This document shows, one piece after another, positions 1-10,985 of a stretch of DNA of 64,000 nt; position 1 is the first letter of the stretch, and every line of letters starts with the position of its first letter. Source of the stretch: Chlorokybus atmophyticus (lineage: Eukaryota > Streptophyta > Chlorokybophyceae > Chlorokybales > Chlorokybaceae); NCBI GenBank assembly GCA_009103225.1, contig RHPI01001037.1:1388588-1452587 (forward strand), given 5' to 3'. Both the position numbers and the translations under genes were made by a program. The notes beneath the pieces were generated by a model that saw only the letters and a list, made by a program, of their open reading frames with translations, ran no database searches and was not told where the DNA came from.

Positions 1-330
1 ACAAAGCAATGATACACGTTAACGGAAGGAACATAGAATTGCGATGATAGCATTTGATGCGATTGAAATCGCATTGATTGCTATTATTATTATTAATGTC
101 ACCAAGCAGACCAACCACACAAACGACAAATATGACGTCTTTGTTTTACTTTGATGCAGTGCGGTAGTAGCTGCTGTAGAATGCACGGCAGTGTACGGCG
201 AGCAATAGCAACCTTGTTAACGCATGTTAATGCATAAACATCAGAGGTGCTTTGCATACATGATATTTGAGGCCTTGAACTTGCCGCTCATAAGGTATAC
301 AATTGCCAATCAATCGTTGAAAAATTCTCA

Positions 331-612
331 TGCGTTAGGATATGAGTGTGTTGGTCTTACAATCAGGTTCTTATTGTTGGCCAACAAACGGTTTGAAAAA
401 TATTTGAGGAAAGAATCGGCACCACTGTTGACGAACAAGTCTTATGATCGCTTGCAGTTGTGCCAAACATATTTGGCACAACTCGAAGCGATTACAAGAC
501 TTGTTGGCCAATAGTGCTCTCAATTCTTCCCTCAAACACTCTGCACCACTCCGTGGCCAACTACAAGAACCGTTAGCTGTAGCACCAACACACTCCTTTC
601 CCAACATAAGCA
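331..612. repeat. Imperfect inverted duplication (foldback hairpin) of a coiled-coil gene exon
   Basis: Arms 331-467 and 472-612 are reverse complements of each other, roughly three-quarters identical by eye, around a 4-base spacer. The innermost 11 bp (457-467 and 472-482) pair perfectly. The right arm lies in the orientation of the adjoining pseudogene (minus strand) and matches the exon and upstream intron near 7300-7440. The left arm is an inverted extra copy of the same piece. A transcript would fold into a long near-continuous hairpin. Confidence 0.8.
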
Positions 613-1060
613 CACATCTCCCTTGTTTGGCCTTACAAACCGCGCATAGGAAACTCCCCTTCCCTTCACGCGCAGATACATTGCTGCGTTCTTGTACGCT
701 GTGGCTCCATCGCTTCAATCTCGGTCAATAAATCTTGCAATTGCAGCTTTTTTACATTAATAACCCCTTAAACGTCTAGCACGGGAATTGCAATAGGTTG
801 CAATGCGGACAAGCTCGCCACAAAGCCGCATTAACGTTTTTGAATAGTTTATAGACCATGCAAATTATTGGCACAACGCGATGTCCCAAGCCGTTTTGCT
901 GCAACTCCAAAATGAAACCATGTGATCTAGACTTCAGATCTTGATCTGAAAGACATGGGCTGGGTACCGACACGCGAATGGCTTGACATGCACAACACAA
1001 AGCAATTGGGTAGAATCTCAGCGCAAGTGCCACGTGCCTTGCAACAACTTTTGTACTTAA
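472..1060 (-). pseudogene. Degenerate copy of the coiled-coil membrane gene
   Basis: Read on the minus strand, 776-1000 encodes a peptide with a leucine/asparagine-rich helix and a VYKL segment matching the QELRQNELGQ...VYKL region of the intact gene at 7650-7810. 472-612 matches its ERFEEFLRES exon. The reading frame is broken by stops and indels, the middle of the coiled-coil exon is missing, and no N-terminal membrane exon is recognisable. It belongs to the left copy of the segmental duplication. Homology is read from the sequence; non-functionality is inferred from the breaks. Confidence 0.7.
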
Positions 1061-3375
1061 AGCTCCATGTTGAAATCAGCTGAACAGCAGACCTTTTGGT
1101 CGACATGGGCTGCTGCACCCTTTTGCTTGCGTTTACCGCTGAAAGAAATGACGGCGCCACGCGCATGCCTTCATACCGCATGGGCTACTGCACCCTTTTG
1201 CTTGCGGTTACCGCTGTAAGAAATTACAGCGCTACACGTATACTTTCATGTTGCAAGTGTTATACCTATGACATACCTTACACAAGGGCTTTGCCATTAA
1301 CATTAAATAACATTTATGATCAACTTGCCAAGAATAGCATGTTAATGAACCCTTAAAATGTTCTTACACTTGAAGCTGACAAAGTCATAGCAAATGGCAA
1401 GAGCGCCAACGCTCGCAACAACGCCCCCATGCGCAGTGCTTGTGGTTGTAAACTTTGCAAGAATTGAGTTGGACGGACTGTGAACAACTACAACAACTCA
1501 GCTCTGATTGTTCGTTTTCATGTGGACAACGGACTCGCTCAATGTGCCAACCGATCATCCCCTCCCAATGCACTGCAATGTGACTTGCACTGCATGATGG
1601 CAATTCCGTGTAAGTGACTCATGTGTCCACTCGTACAACATTTAATACGTACACTACCAACTCCGTACATAGGCATACAGAGAGAGGCTCGGGGTGGGTG
1701 GCGTGGCGTGCAGACGTGGTAAGCTGAGCCAGGCACGCTGGCAGGGACGCGCTCGCCAAAGAATTGAATAATCAACGCCTTAAACGTCTACTCACCTTCC
1801 ACTGAAAAGCCGATGAAGATCGCCATCAAAGTAGGTGTACGGCTGCCGGCACGCTGCTCAGCTGCCCCCGGCCCGACCTCTGCCGCCATCGCCGCCGCCG
1901 CCGCCACCGCCGCCGAACGCTAGCCTCAACCTCATTAGCATATCCTACATGCCATTGCCTTCGCAACAAGTGCGTGGTAGCGAGCAATTGGTTATGTTTG
2001 ATGTGACCCGTTTATACGCAGCTGGGTAAGTGTTTAGGCAAAGCTGTGTGAACTCATTCAATCGTAGACACACTATTCTTGGGGCAAGATACGTGGGAGT
2101 GATGTGTAATTGCCTCAACACAAACATTCCAGTAGCAGTAACTAGGGGTGCGGCTGATTGGGCAGGGCCGGCGGCCTGCCGGCATTAGGGCACACAAATA
2201 CATCACACGCGCATCATACAAAGGGCCATCACATACGGAACTCGCGACTGCCGGGCTGCGCGGTATGCGCGGCCGCTTGCCTCTTATTGGCTAGGTGGCG
2301 ACTATTAGCTATCGGCCGTTCGATCTGTGTTTAACAGATCTTGACAATACAAAGCACATCCTTACGTTATGCAATTGCTCATATGATATGAGCACAGTAT
2401 TACAAATTAACACAACATCTGCAATGCACATATGGCGGCATATTGATTCATATGGCCCATTTGACATGGGCATGTCTCACACTTATTAAGGTAGTAGATT
2501 AAGCAGTAACGTTCATGCCACGTTACGTCCAAAGGTTACCAGGGGGCTGTAACGCTATGATATCGGCACAATAATGCTGACGTAAATTACCTCAAAGTTA
2601 ATATTCAATTAAGCAAAAATCGGCATTGTTAGGCGGCCATTTGGTCACATGGCCGAAGTTGAATTCGGTCGCAACGGTGATAGCCGCCGTTGCCGGAAAA
2701 AGCCGTGGAGATGCCAATTACTGCAAGAATGCTTAAAAATATTTCGGAGGCATTTTGGCAGCAAAGACATCTCGAACGGCGAGTCAAACACCGGTTTTTA
2801 GGCGCCAACTTGGCACAGTTAGAGGTAAAACGCACGCGTTTTTGCAAGTATGAGGTCGGGGCAGGCCCCAAACACATGGCGCCTTCAATAATCATCTCTT
2901 TAACAGATTCGCTTACTGCTGCTTAGCACTAATTGATTGTACACTACAATATTATAGCTCGGCAAACATGGTCTTCACCCGAACAACAGAATGAAACTCC
3001 CACAGCGGTGTGATGCCCACACCTTTGCTTTTTTGCAAGTGCATAAGAGAAACCATTACTCTGTATACACTACATTGCAAGCGTCATGCACATGCACATG
3101 GTCTATGCTCTCACACTGCCACGTCACTTCGGCTCTTTGCCAGTGCATACGAAGGCCTATGCGATTCGGCAATCATGTGATGATTACACACACTGCGTGG
3201 CAAAAACCTACCTCTTTGACACCTGAGCCGCACTGGTAACTACACATTCACTTCCTTATGGCTAGCACAAAAGCCTTTCGCGGATTTAAAGTACAGTACG
3301 CAGCACTAGACCTTTCCTACGCGAAGCTGGTACTTCCCGATGATACACTACAATACATGACATATCGCACACTCT
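1061..3375. other. Spacer with no recognisable gene
   Basis: No coding signal that I can support. It contains a two-unit 75 bp tandem repeat at 1104-1253 and a proline-codon-rich GC patch at about 1846-1920. Only scattered resemblance to the corresponding part of the right copy (7900-8890) is visible, for example a shared GGCAATCATGTGA near 3169 and 8856. The left copy therefore appears to have gained about 1 kb here. Confidence 0.5.
1104..1253. repeat. 75 bp tandem repeat, two units
   Basis: Unit starts at 1104 and 1179 share CATGGGCTRCTGCACCC, followed by a conserved TTTTGCTTGCG and TTACCGCTG tract. The two units differ at several positions. Confidence 0.75.
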
Positions 3376-3600
3376 GCAACAACTATGCTATACTAGTGCA
3401 GCTTGCTGCTCTGCCATATCAGGTTCATTTTTACTCGTACTCTGTATCAGGCAGTCTACATCCTGTAACTTGCCACGCTACCGGTACTGTACATATGTTA
3501 CTCAGCTGCAGACTTTGCAGAGCGTCCGATTGTTCGGGGGCGCGCACGTCTTGAGACCTGCTGAGGGTTTTGCATGTCCCCACCCCCCCCTTTTTTCCAG
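3376..3600 (-). pseudogene. Remnant of the exonuclease 3' exon (second Cys/His repeat)
   Basis: The minus strand around 3490-3580 encodes TCKTLSRSQDV, matching TCKALSRSRDV in the last Cys/His repeat of the intact exonuclease at 9024-9140. The 3' flank also aligns with 8896-9020. The exonuclease catalytic exons are absent: the match ends near 3600 and is followed directly by the LRR pseudogene flank. A deletion of about 2.2 kb relative to the right copy explains this. Confidence 0.7.
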
Positions 3601-3712
3601 CGCGTATGGCTTGTAATCGCACGAGCGCGGTCAAACGCTTTGTGCGGAATGGCGCTTCGGCCTGGTCAGGCTTTTTTGATATTGCCTGGTCTGGCCTGGC
3701 CTGGTCTGGTCC

Positions 3713-3739
3713 GGTGGGGTGGGGTGGGGTGGGGTGAGG
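3713..3739 (+). other. G-quadruplex-capable GGGGT run before the LRR pseudogene start
   Basis: Four GGGG runs separated by single T, at 3716-3734, end 14 bases before the ATG at 3748. The intact paralog has five such runs at the same place (11463-11486). Confidence 0.6.
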
Positions 3740-3747
3740 TGATCAAG

Positions 3748-4810
3748 ATGGCGGGAGAAGAGGTGGTGTGACGCGGAGCCTTTGAGAGAGATTGTGGGCG
3801 AGGGAAGAAACGGCAAGTACGTGGCGGCATGCACGGACCTCTACCTGGCAGAGCAAGGTGAGTGCCTGCCTGTGACTCTTTGCAACTCTTTGACCGCTAC
3901 GAGTTTGACCTCTATCTACAGCTAATCAGAATTTAAAATGATCATTCACTGTGTGTGAAAGCTCAGCTGCATTCAAGAAGCCTGTTGGACATTGCTCTCA
4001 CCTACCCTCGAACAATCGCTGACTGTCCAGAACTGCTTTGTAGTAGTGGTGAACAAGTTGTCATGGTGCTGACATTGTGTATGTGTGCGTGCGTGCGTGC
4101 GTGCGTGTGAGAGAGGTCTTGAGAGGCTGGTAAGTCAGTCCTAGGCAGCAGTGGTGTTGTGGCGTGACCCACCTCGACGCCAACTTTCGCACCAAGCAGC
4201 TGTACCTACAGAACAACCGCATCCGCACCTTCAAAGTAAGACAGACCACACGCGCACTCACATACACAGGTGCATACATGTACATGCACATGCACGCGCA
4301 CGCACGCACGCACGCTCACGCGCGCACGTCAACGCGCAATCCTGCGCACAGACGCATTTATGTGCGCACGCACACCAAGCGCGAGCACTGTATACGCCAA
4401 GTCCTAGTGTATCCACACACACGTGCACACGCTCGCACGCGTCTGTAAGTCTTTCTCCTGCGAGAGCTGACACCTCAACGTATGCTCTGCGCTCGCAGGG
4501 TTCCATACAGACCTTCAAGTTTCTGGAAGGGGCCCGCCACGCCAGCAACAACTGGCCTCAAAGGCCTCGACAAGGTGACTGACTCACCCAAACCACATCT
4601 CATCAAGTACTCTCACCTTGTATCAGATCTCATACTCACATTATCACAGGCGATCGGTGCGTCGGAGTCGTGCAAGCGCTGTCTCTGCGCGAGCTGTGTC
4701 TCGGGAGGCAACCCCGTATGACGAAGAGGAAGGGTACCGAGCTGCACTGCTTGCACGATTCCCACGACTCACAGTCCTAGACCACGTCCGTGACAATATG
4801 TCAGCGTGCA

Positions 4811-4843
<33 letters not shown>

Positions 4844-6071
4844 AAATGCGCGCGCGTGTGCACTTGCATGTGTGGTGTATACAGCGTGGATCACGGACAT
4901 GTAGACAGACTTGTGCGCACAATATATACACGCGTTCACAGAGAAACACAAGACTTGAACACCAACGCAACTCTTCAAGCGCCACATCAGACCTGACACC
5001 ACACATTGGCTGTCTCAGCATGCGGCGACGGAGGCTGAGCGCGCGGACGCCATCCGCTTGATCTCCAGTCAAGACGCTTTAGCCGAGCCAAATCATGCAA
5101 GCAACGCAACCAACAACACGGCGACAACAACAACAACAAAGCCCAAGATGAAGATCCAGAGAGTCTTAGTGAGTTGTGGCTTGATATGCCGTAATCATAT
5201 GATGGCACGCACACACGTGCGTGCACGCGCACGCGCGTATGTGCGTGCATGCGCGCATGCGCGCGTGTGCGTGTGTCTGTGTTTGCGTGCATATGTGTTT
5301 GGGTACATGTCCGTCTGTATCTCACGTTCTCTCTGTGTTGCACGAGTTGGAGAGGCATATGGAGGTGGACGTGAAGGCGATAGCGGCAAAGACGGAGAGG
5401 CGTGCAGCGGAGGAGCGCGAGAGGGCTGAGAAGGAAGACAGGAGAGTCGCAGACGAGTGGCGAGAAAAGGTGCTGTTGTTGTCGTCACTACTGTTATCGT
5501 TGCAGTGGCTGTTGTTGTTGTTGTTGATGCTGTACTGGTATCCAAGCAATCTGTGGGTGTCAGTTGAAGTGGCCGCTGCCGAGGCCCGAGGGTTACTTGC
5601 CCAAAGACCCGGAGGAGCAGAGCAGCCAACAATCTGCCACACGCGACGAGGTGAGTGGGTTTGATGAGGCCAATGACGCTTCACAAACGACTGCGTCGAG
5701 TGGCTTGTACTGTACGCATGTTGGGTTTCGATTGACCACACGGCAGGCGTGAAACTCGCAGTCTCCCTAAGTCGTAGTGAGACTGTTTCACTGCCCCTGT
5801 GTAGGTAAGACATGGCCATACCTCTCCAATGGCGATGCGCGTGCAGATGACACCACATGAAGTGTGCGGCATTGCCTGCCATAGTGTAGAGCAAGGAGCA
5901 ATTTGTGTCTATCACCAATTACCTGTCGTAGTATCAATGCGTCACTGCAACATACATTCTGTGCTTTGCTACGCTGGAAAGGCAAGTTGTTGCTAATGTA
6001 TACGTTATGCTGATGGCAGGCGAAGGTACCTCTTCCGTGCAGGGGTTGAAACAGGCGGTCATTGCAATTGA
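3748..6071 (+). pseudogene. LRR-protein pseudogene (left copy)
   Basis: This is the paralog of the intact LRR gene at 11495-14008, and eight or more of its ten exons can be aligned. Lesions seen directly: codon 8 of exon 1 is TGA (3769-3771) where the intact copy has TAC. Most of exon 2 and the first part of exon 3 are lost by a deletion ending near 4168. Exons 4 and 5 carry frameshifting indels (near 4520-4555 and 4670-4720). The acceptor of exon 7 has lost its AG (CACGAG near 5340 instead of CAG). Exons 6-8 otherwise remain similar. A full-length product is not possible, although the antisense or partial transcript could persist. Confidence 0.85.
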
Positions 6072-6664
6072 GACGCAGCAACCAAACGGTTGCTGCGGTT
6101 ATTGACCGCACTTGGGCACAAATAACTGACCATACAGTTAACCGAGGTGTTTGTGACGAAGTAATTGTTTGTTTAGGTGTATGTTGGTATACTGTCGGTG
6201 GATACGAGATGTGGGTTACATATGATTGTGCTGTCAAGTTGTGTTGTGTTGCTTTTGCTTTTGCTGTGGTTGGTGTTGATGTTGTTGTGCATGTTTGCGA
6301 AAACGCGGAGGACACACACGCATAGCTGCGCACATGCTAGCACACATGCTTGCACATTCACCCATACACATATACAGAAATGACCAAGCTTACTACCAAC
6401 CAGTTTGTTTAGCATGGAACAGATCGTGTTGTGGCAATAGGGAGCAACAAGCATAGCCAGGTGTTTAGGACTTGTGACACAACACACGCACAGATGGTCT
6501 ACCCACTGGCTATTCGTGACAGTACTATCTCCAGCGATATTGATAGCCACAACAACCCCGACAACTTGAGTGACAGCAATAGTATCAGTGGAAATAGCAG
6601 CGAAAGTGTCAGTAAGGTGAATAGCATGTTGGACTCACAAGCAAGGCGTGATAGGTTGCTCGCG

Positions 6665-8404
6665 TTAGACACTTCCATCAGGCACATCCGCATCAGCACC
6701 TGCAGCTGCAGGTGCATCTGCGGCAGGTGCTATTCTGACCACTTCGCTTGTTTCCTTCCTAGGCTCTTGACCTGCATCTTCAGGTCGCAGGTCCTGCCAC
6801 ACGAATATTGCTTTGTTTGTTTACATTACATAGAAAGTATCACCACACATCACAAAGCACAACTCACGATGTTACCCTCCTGATACATCAACTTGGTCTC
6901 CACTCCGAGGATATCACCCATCACCTTCAGGACCTGCATTTGATCCCGCGACAAAACGTCCTCCGTGATGGTGAGAACATCATCATCGTCGCCTGCTGCC
7001 CCGGGTAGCTTACCACCATGAATGCGAGCTGATAAAACCGCACACATCGTCACCATTCTGCCACCATTCGCAGCAGCAAGCTTATATATTGCAAGTGATA
7101 CAATCAACAACTAGGATTGCAACGCCATACGTATACATCACTTGCTTGAAACCCACAAGGACAAATGCAACGCCATACACTACTTACTTGCGCGCCCACT
7201 TGTCGATCTTGGTAGCCTCGGACTTGCCGCCCATGGGGTAGATAGTCGCCAGTCGAGCTGCAAAACCTTGCACCCGCGCAGCTTCATCTTGTGACAAGTA
7301 CGTTACAAACAACTGATACCGAGTATAGGGCTTTTTTGTCAACAACTCCGCCAAACTTTCCCTCAAAAACTCTTCAAACCGTTCTGTAGTCGACAACAGG
7401 GATTGTAAGCTATGAGACAAGCACACTCCTTCCACAACACATGTGCACATCTCAAAACTTACCTTGTAGGCCGCGCATTGAGAACAATCCTCTCACTCTC
7501 AGATACATAGCTGCGTGCTTGTACGCTTTGGCCTGCATGATTTCATACTCAAGATTCTTGTCGGCCACTGCAAGCTGCAACTGTGTCGCTTTGGCATTCA
7601 GCTCAATCTCCTTCTGCAATGCTGTAACTTGCAACCTCATGGAATGCGCATCATGGATGGCAGCGATGCGGACCAGCTCTTCGCACAGCCGCTCCGCTGC
7701 GTCGTCATCTCGTGCGAGCTTATACACCAAGCGAACTGTTCGCGCAGCCCCCTGCCCCAACTCGTTTTGGCGCAATTCTTGAATAAAGTCTTCGGGTCCA
7801 ACACCCGCATCTCGGTCCAAGGGGGCTGAGCTAGATGCTAAGACGCAAATGCCTCTGCAAGACACAGCGCAATCAGTAAGTATCTGCACTGCAGGTGCAA
7901 CGTGCCTGCCAACTTGAAGTGGACGTGTCAACCAACGTTAGCTGCACAACATACCTGTTTATGGTCACGGGCCGAATGGAATGACGCCGGATGTAGTCGC
8001 TTACACTCTGTTCGTGCACAGTTCTCCTCGCCTTGAATATCGGTGATGGTCGCTGTAGAACAAGAACAGCAACCCCCGTGCACAACATGATGACAACCTG
8101 CCAATGAAATGTGAGGTCGTAAGATAGGGTCCCGTGTTGATGATTACTGCTACAATGCATCCAGCACACACACACACAATAACTTCCTTACCATGCAAGC
8201 TGTCATTCCAATACACCGCCCTCTCACTTGCACACGCGAGAGGGCACTCAGCAATAAACACACAAACCCTTACTGACCTTAAAGAGCTGAAGATGAGGAC
8301 CTCCTCAGCTTCAACCAGCACGACCACCTCTGCCCCGCCGCAGCCGCCGCTGTCAACTCACTTGAGTGCGTTAGCTTACCGCTCCAAATACTCGCCAATT
8401 GAAA
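6665..8404 (-). CDS. Single-pass membrane coiled-coil protein, unknown function
   Basis: I recognise no family. Exons on the minus strand (5' to 3'): up to 8380, 8349-8278, 8246-8192, 8097-7955, 7854-7463, 7383-7188, 7057-6868, 6793-6665, with matching phases and a TAA stop at 6665-6667. The 5' end is unresolved: an in-frame stop lies upstream of about 8404 with no ATG between. The roughly 390 readable residues comprise a glycine-rich start, one hydrophobic helix of about 24 residues (8192-8230 joined to 8097-8055), a basic stretch, a helical coiled-coil segment (LQKEIELNAKATQLQL), two further helical exons, an acidic DDDD patch and an Ala/Pro/Asp-rich tail. A decayed duplicate at 331-1060 supports it being a real gene. 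Donor GTCAGT after 8278 is weak. Confidence 0.65.
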
Positions 8405-8450
8405 AACACGTGCTTGCAAGGGGTGGTCAGGGGGTTACCAGCCTTGCACC

Positions 8451-8485
8451 AGCTGTCTTTGATGCTGCAGCCATCAAAGACAGCT
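8451..8485. other. Perfect 14 bp-stem hairpin
   Basis: AGCTGTCTTTGATG and its exact reverse complement flank a 7-base spacer CTGCAGC. It lies just upstream of the readable part of the coiled-coil gene, in or near its promoter or first intron. Confidence 0.8.
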
Positions 8486-9023
8486 GAATATTCTCATACT
8501 GCAGCCATCACCGTTGTGCATGCGGTAAGGTGGACGGTGGTAACGATAATACGTTGTCTTGTCTCAGTTTTCCAGTTTTGCACATTCTCAGGCGTGACTG
8601 CTAAAAGAAGTGGATGACCCCATGACCCATTGCTGTTCGTTGTCACATCAGAGACTGTGACTGACGCTGTTTTACCCGGACAGTGCTGCATTGGGTTCAA
8701 TCAACAGATGTGCGTGGATGCATGTCATGTACACATTGTACATGAGGATGGCTGTGGCGAGAGAAGGTAAGGGGTACTCAACTATACGCATAAGTCGTCG
8801 TGAGAAGCATCTGATACTTTTTTGTCAATGCAAGACTGGCTCTCGTCATTTCATGGCAATCATGTGAAGTTTGCTTGTAACATATCATAGATACTGCAAC
8901 AACTATAACTAAATGTCTATAGCTATAATAGTGCAGCTTGCTCTGCCATACCAGGTTCATTTTCCTGGTAGTCTGTGTGCCAACGCACACATTTCAACTT
9001 GCCATCCTACTGTACAGTATTAC
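8486..9023. other. Spacer between coiled-coil gene and exonuclease 3' end
   Basis: No gene recognised. The last 130 bases align with 3376-3490 of the left duplication copy, so this is shared 3' flank of the exonuclease. A 5' exon of the coiled-coil gene could lie here but none is convincing. Confidence 0.4.
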
Positions 9024-10985
9024 TCAGCTGCAAACTTTGCAAAGCGTCCGATTGTCCGGGGGCGCGGCCAGCTGCAGCACGTCTCGGGACCTGCTGAGGG
9101 CTTTGCACGTCCTCCAGGCGTGGTACACTCGGCCGCTCATGACATAATAGTAGCCGCTGCCAGGATCAAGAGCGCTAGGATGGTTGTTGCTAGACTCATC
9201 CGCCCTTAACTCAGTGACTGCAACATAAGGTGTGCTGGCTGACGCGCCATCATTCTGCGGATGCTGTTGTTGTTGTTGTTGTTGTTGCTGTTCTTCTGCA
9301 CTGGCAGCCGGTGAAGGCAATGGCCCGAGGCCTGAGCTCGCTCCGCTACTGCTGCTGTTATTGCTGCTGCTGGTGGGTGCGACATCTTCCCTCCTCTGTG
9401 CCTTGCAGAGCGCACAAAGAGTGCGAGTGGATGGCAACTCCGCCGCCCGCAACACCTCCTTTGACCTGCTCAGGCTCTTGCACGTGGCGCGCAGATGGTA
9501 CACTGAGCCTTTCTTCACGTAATGGCAAACATCGGTAGTGGATGAGACTCGGGCCGCTTCACTGTGATGCGAAACGCCAGCGACAGAGCACCTACTAGAG
9601 CTTGCATGGCTCTGGATGACCTGTCGCACAAAGAGGTTTCAATGTGTTGCTGTTTTAGAATATTCGTACAAAGACCTTGTGCACATTATACAGACTGTCA
9701 GGTGCACAATGTTACCTGTTTGTGAACGCTTGTTGCAACCGGGTGCTCAATCTCAAGCTCAAAGGGCTTCATGTTTTGCCGAACAAGCTTCTCAATCTTG
9801 CTCCAGTCGCCGAGATGCGAGGCAGCGGCAAGGAGTATCCTGTCAAGCGCGACGATGTCGGCGGCCGCCCGATGCAGCGTGCCAGTGACATGAATATCCA
9901 GCGCTTCCAACAAAAAGCCTATGCTGTGCTTAGGCAGCAATGGCCAAGCCTGCAACAGAGGTGAACAGTGTGAGAGTGTGCAATGTGGGTTTGGCATAAT
10001 GTTGTATGAGATGTTGTAGAGCGCGCGTGCAGACACACGCACACGCACGAGGACGTGTACACACCTTGCGTGCGACACCAAACAGAGAGCATGCGAATTG
10101 CCAGTGTTGGGGCGGGGCAGGAGTTCCGGTCTGGAGTAAGTCTTGCCGAAGCAATCGCTCGTCAAAGCGGGAGTTGTGCGCTACAAGGACTGGCAACACA
10201 TCGTCATCAACACGCTCATTCACCCAACTCACTACCTCTGCCCACACCTGAAAAAGCAACAATTGTGGCATCAGTTGTGTGCATCACAACATTGCAACTG
10301 TGGCATTGCCACTTGCCTGCGGAAACGTGGGTTGGCCCTTCACCATTGCGTCGGTGATGCCATGTACGCGACTGTTGTGGATGCACATGCCTGGGTTGAT
10401 GAGCCAAGACTTGGCGGACACTGAAGCTGGGAAGTCTGAGCATGTTGCTGTGCATATGGCGAACTCTACAATCCTGATCCAATTCAGCAAAATACATGTC
10501 AAGATGGATTACAAGTAAGCAATACATCACAGCTTGAAGCTTGTACTGCATCAAGTAAGCGTAACAAGCATAGGTGACTTTATCAGTAACAACACTAGTA
10601 AACTCAAGCCACACCTGCATTGCAAACAGCACATGCATTGCGCAGACTTGATGATATTCTGCAGCCTAGCCCAGCATAATCAAGGTCTCGAGTACATCTT
10701 GTGAGTTGTACAGAACGCAAACAAGCTTCGTTGACTGTGTTTCTCAGGCGAAGAAGTCTTTCTGGTGTAGTGGTTTGTTGCAAGGCCAGAAGCAAAATGT
10801 GAATGATTGATTCAGTTTCTCAAGCTGACAGTAGAGTACCTGTCAGTCTTGCCCAGGCCAGTTGTCTCCGTGTCATACAAGAACACAGCCAACCGCCTGC
10901 GATGCTGCTCCGAGCCTCGTTCATGCGCGGGGGCTAACTCCACAACAGGCGCCTCCACACGCTTGCTTCTGATCATCACCGGCAT
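9024..10985 (-). CDS. DEDDh 3'-5' exonuclease with two C-terminal Cys/His repeats
   Basis: Exons: 10985-10840, 10473-10317, 10247-10065, 9949-9716, 9620-9024. They join in frame into 438 residues. ExoI is DTETTGL (Asp38, Glu40), ExoII is VAHNSRFD (Asp130) and ExoIII is HRAAAD (His188, Asp193). This is the complete DEDDh set of the DnaQ/TREX/RNase T superfamily, so removal of nucleotides from a DNA or RNA 3' end is expected. The C-terminal half adds two copies (about 273-312 and 397-438) of a short module with pattern YH-x4-TCK-x-LSRS, then RTLC-x2-C. One His and three Cys look zinc-binding. A Ser/Ala-rich linker with a run of nine Gln (about 351-359) separates them. The second intron (10316-10248) has a GC donor. 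ATG at 10985 is the first Met before the nuclease fold; Met4 is an alternative. Confidence 0.87.

Larger units (their letters stand above)
331..6480. repeat. Left, decayed copy of a tandem segmental duplication
   Basis: Three separate blocks here match the right-hand region in the same order and orientation. 331-1060 matches the coiled-coil gene around 7330-7900. 3376-3600 matches the 3' end of the exonuclease gene and its flank (8896-9115). 3607-6480 matches the LRR gene and flanks (11359-14320). The offset between copies drifts from about 6.9 kb to 5.5 kb to 7.75 kb, so large indels have occurred. Most of the exonuclease body is missing on the left. All three gene copies here carry disabling changes. 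Similarity was judged by eye. Confidence 0.85.

Noticed and set aside
9232-9522. Cys-rich plus-strand frame
   Set aside because: It is the complement of the CAG/CAA glutamine run and Ser-rich linker of the exonuclease.
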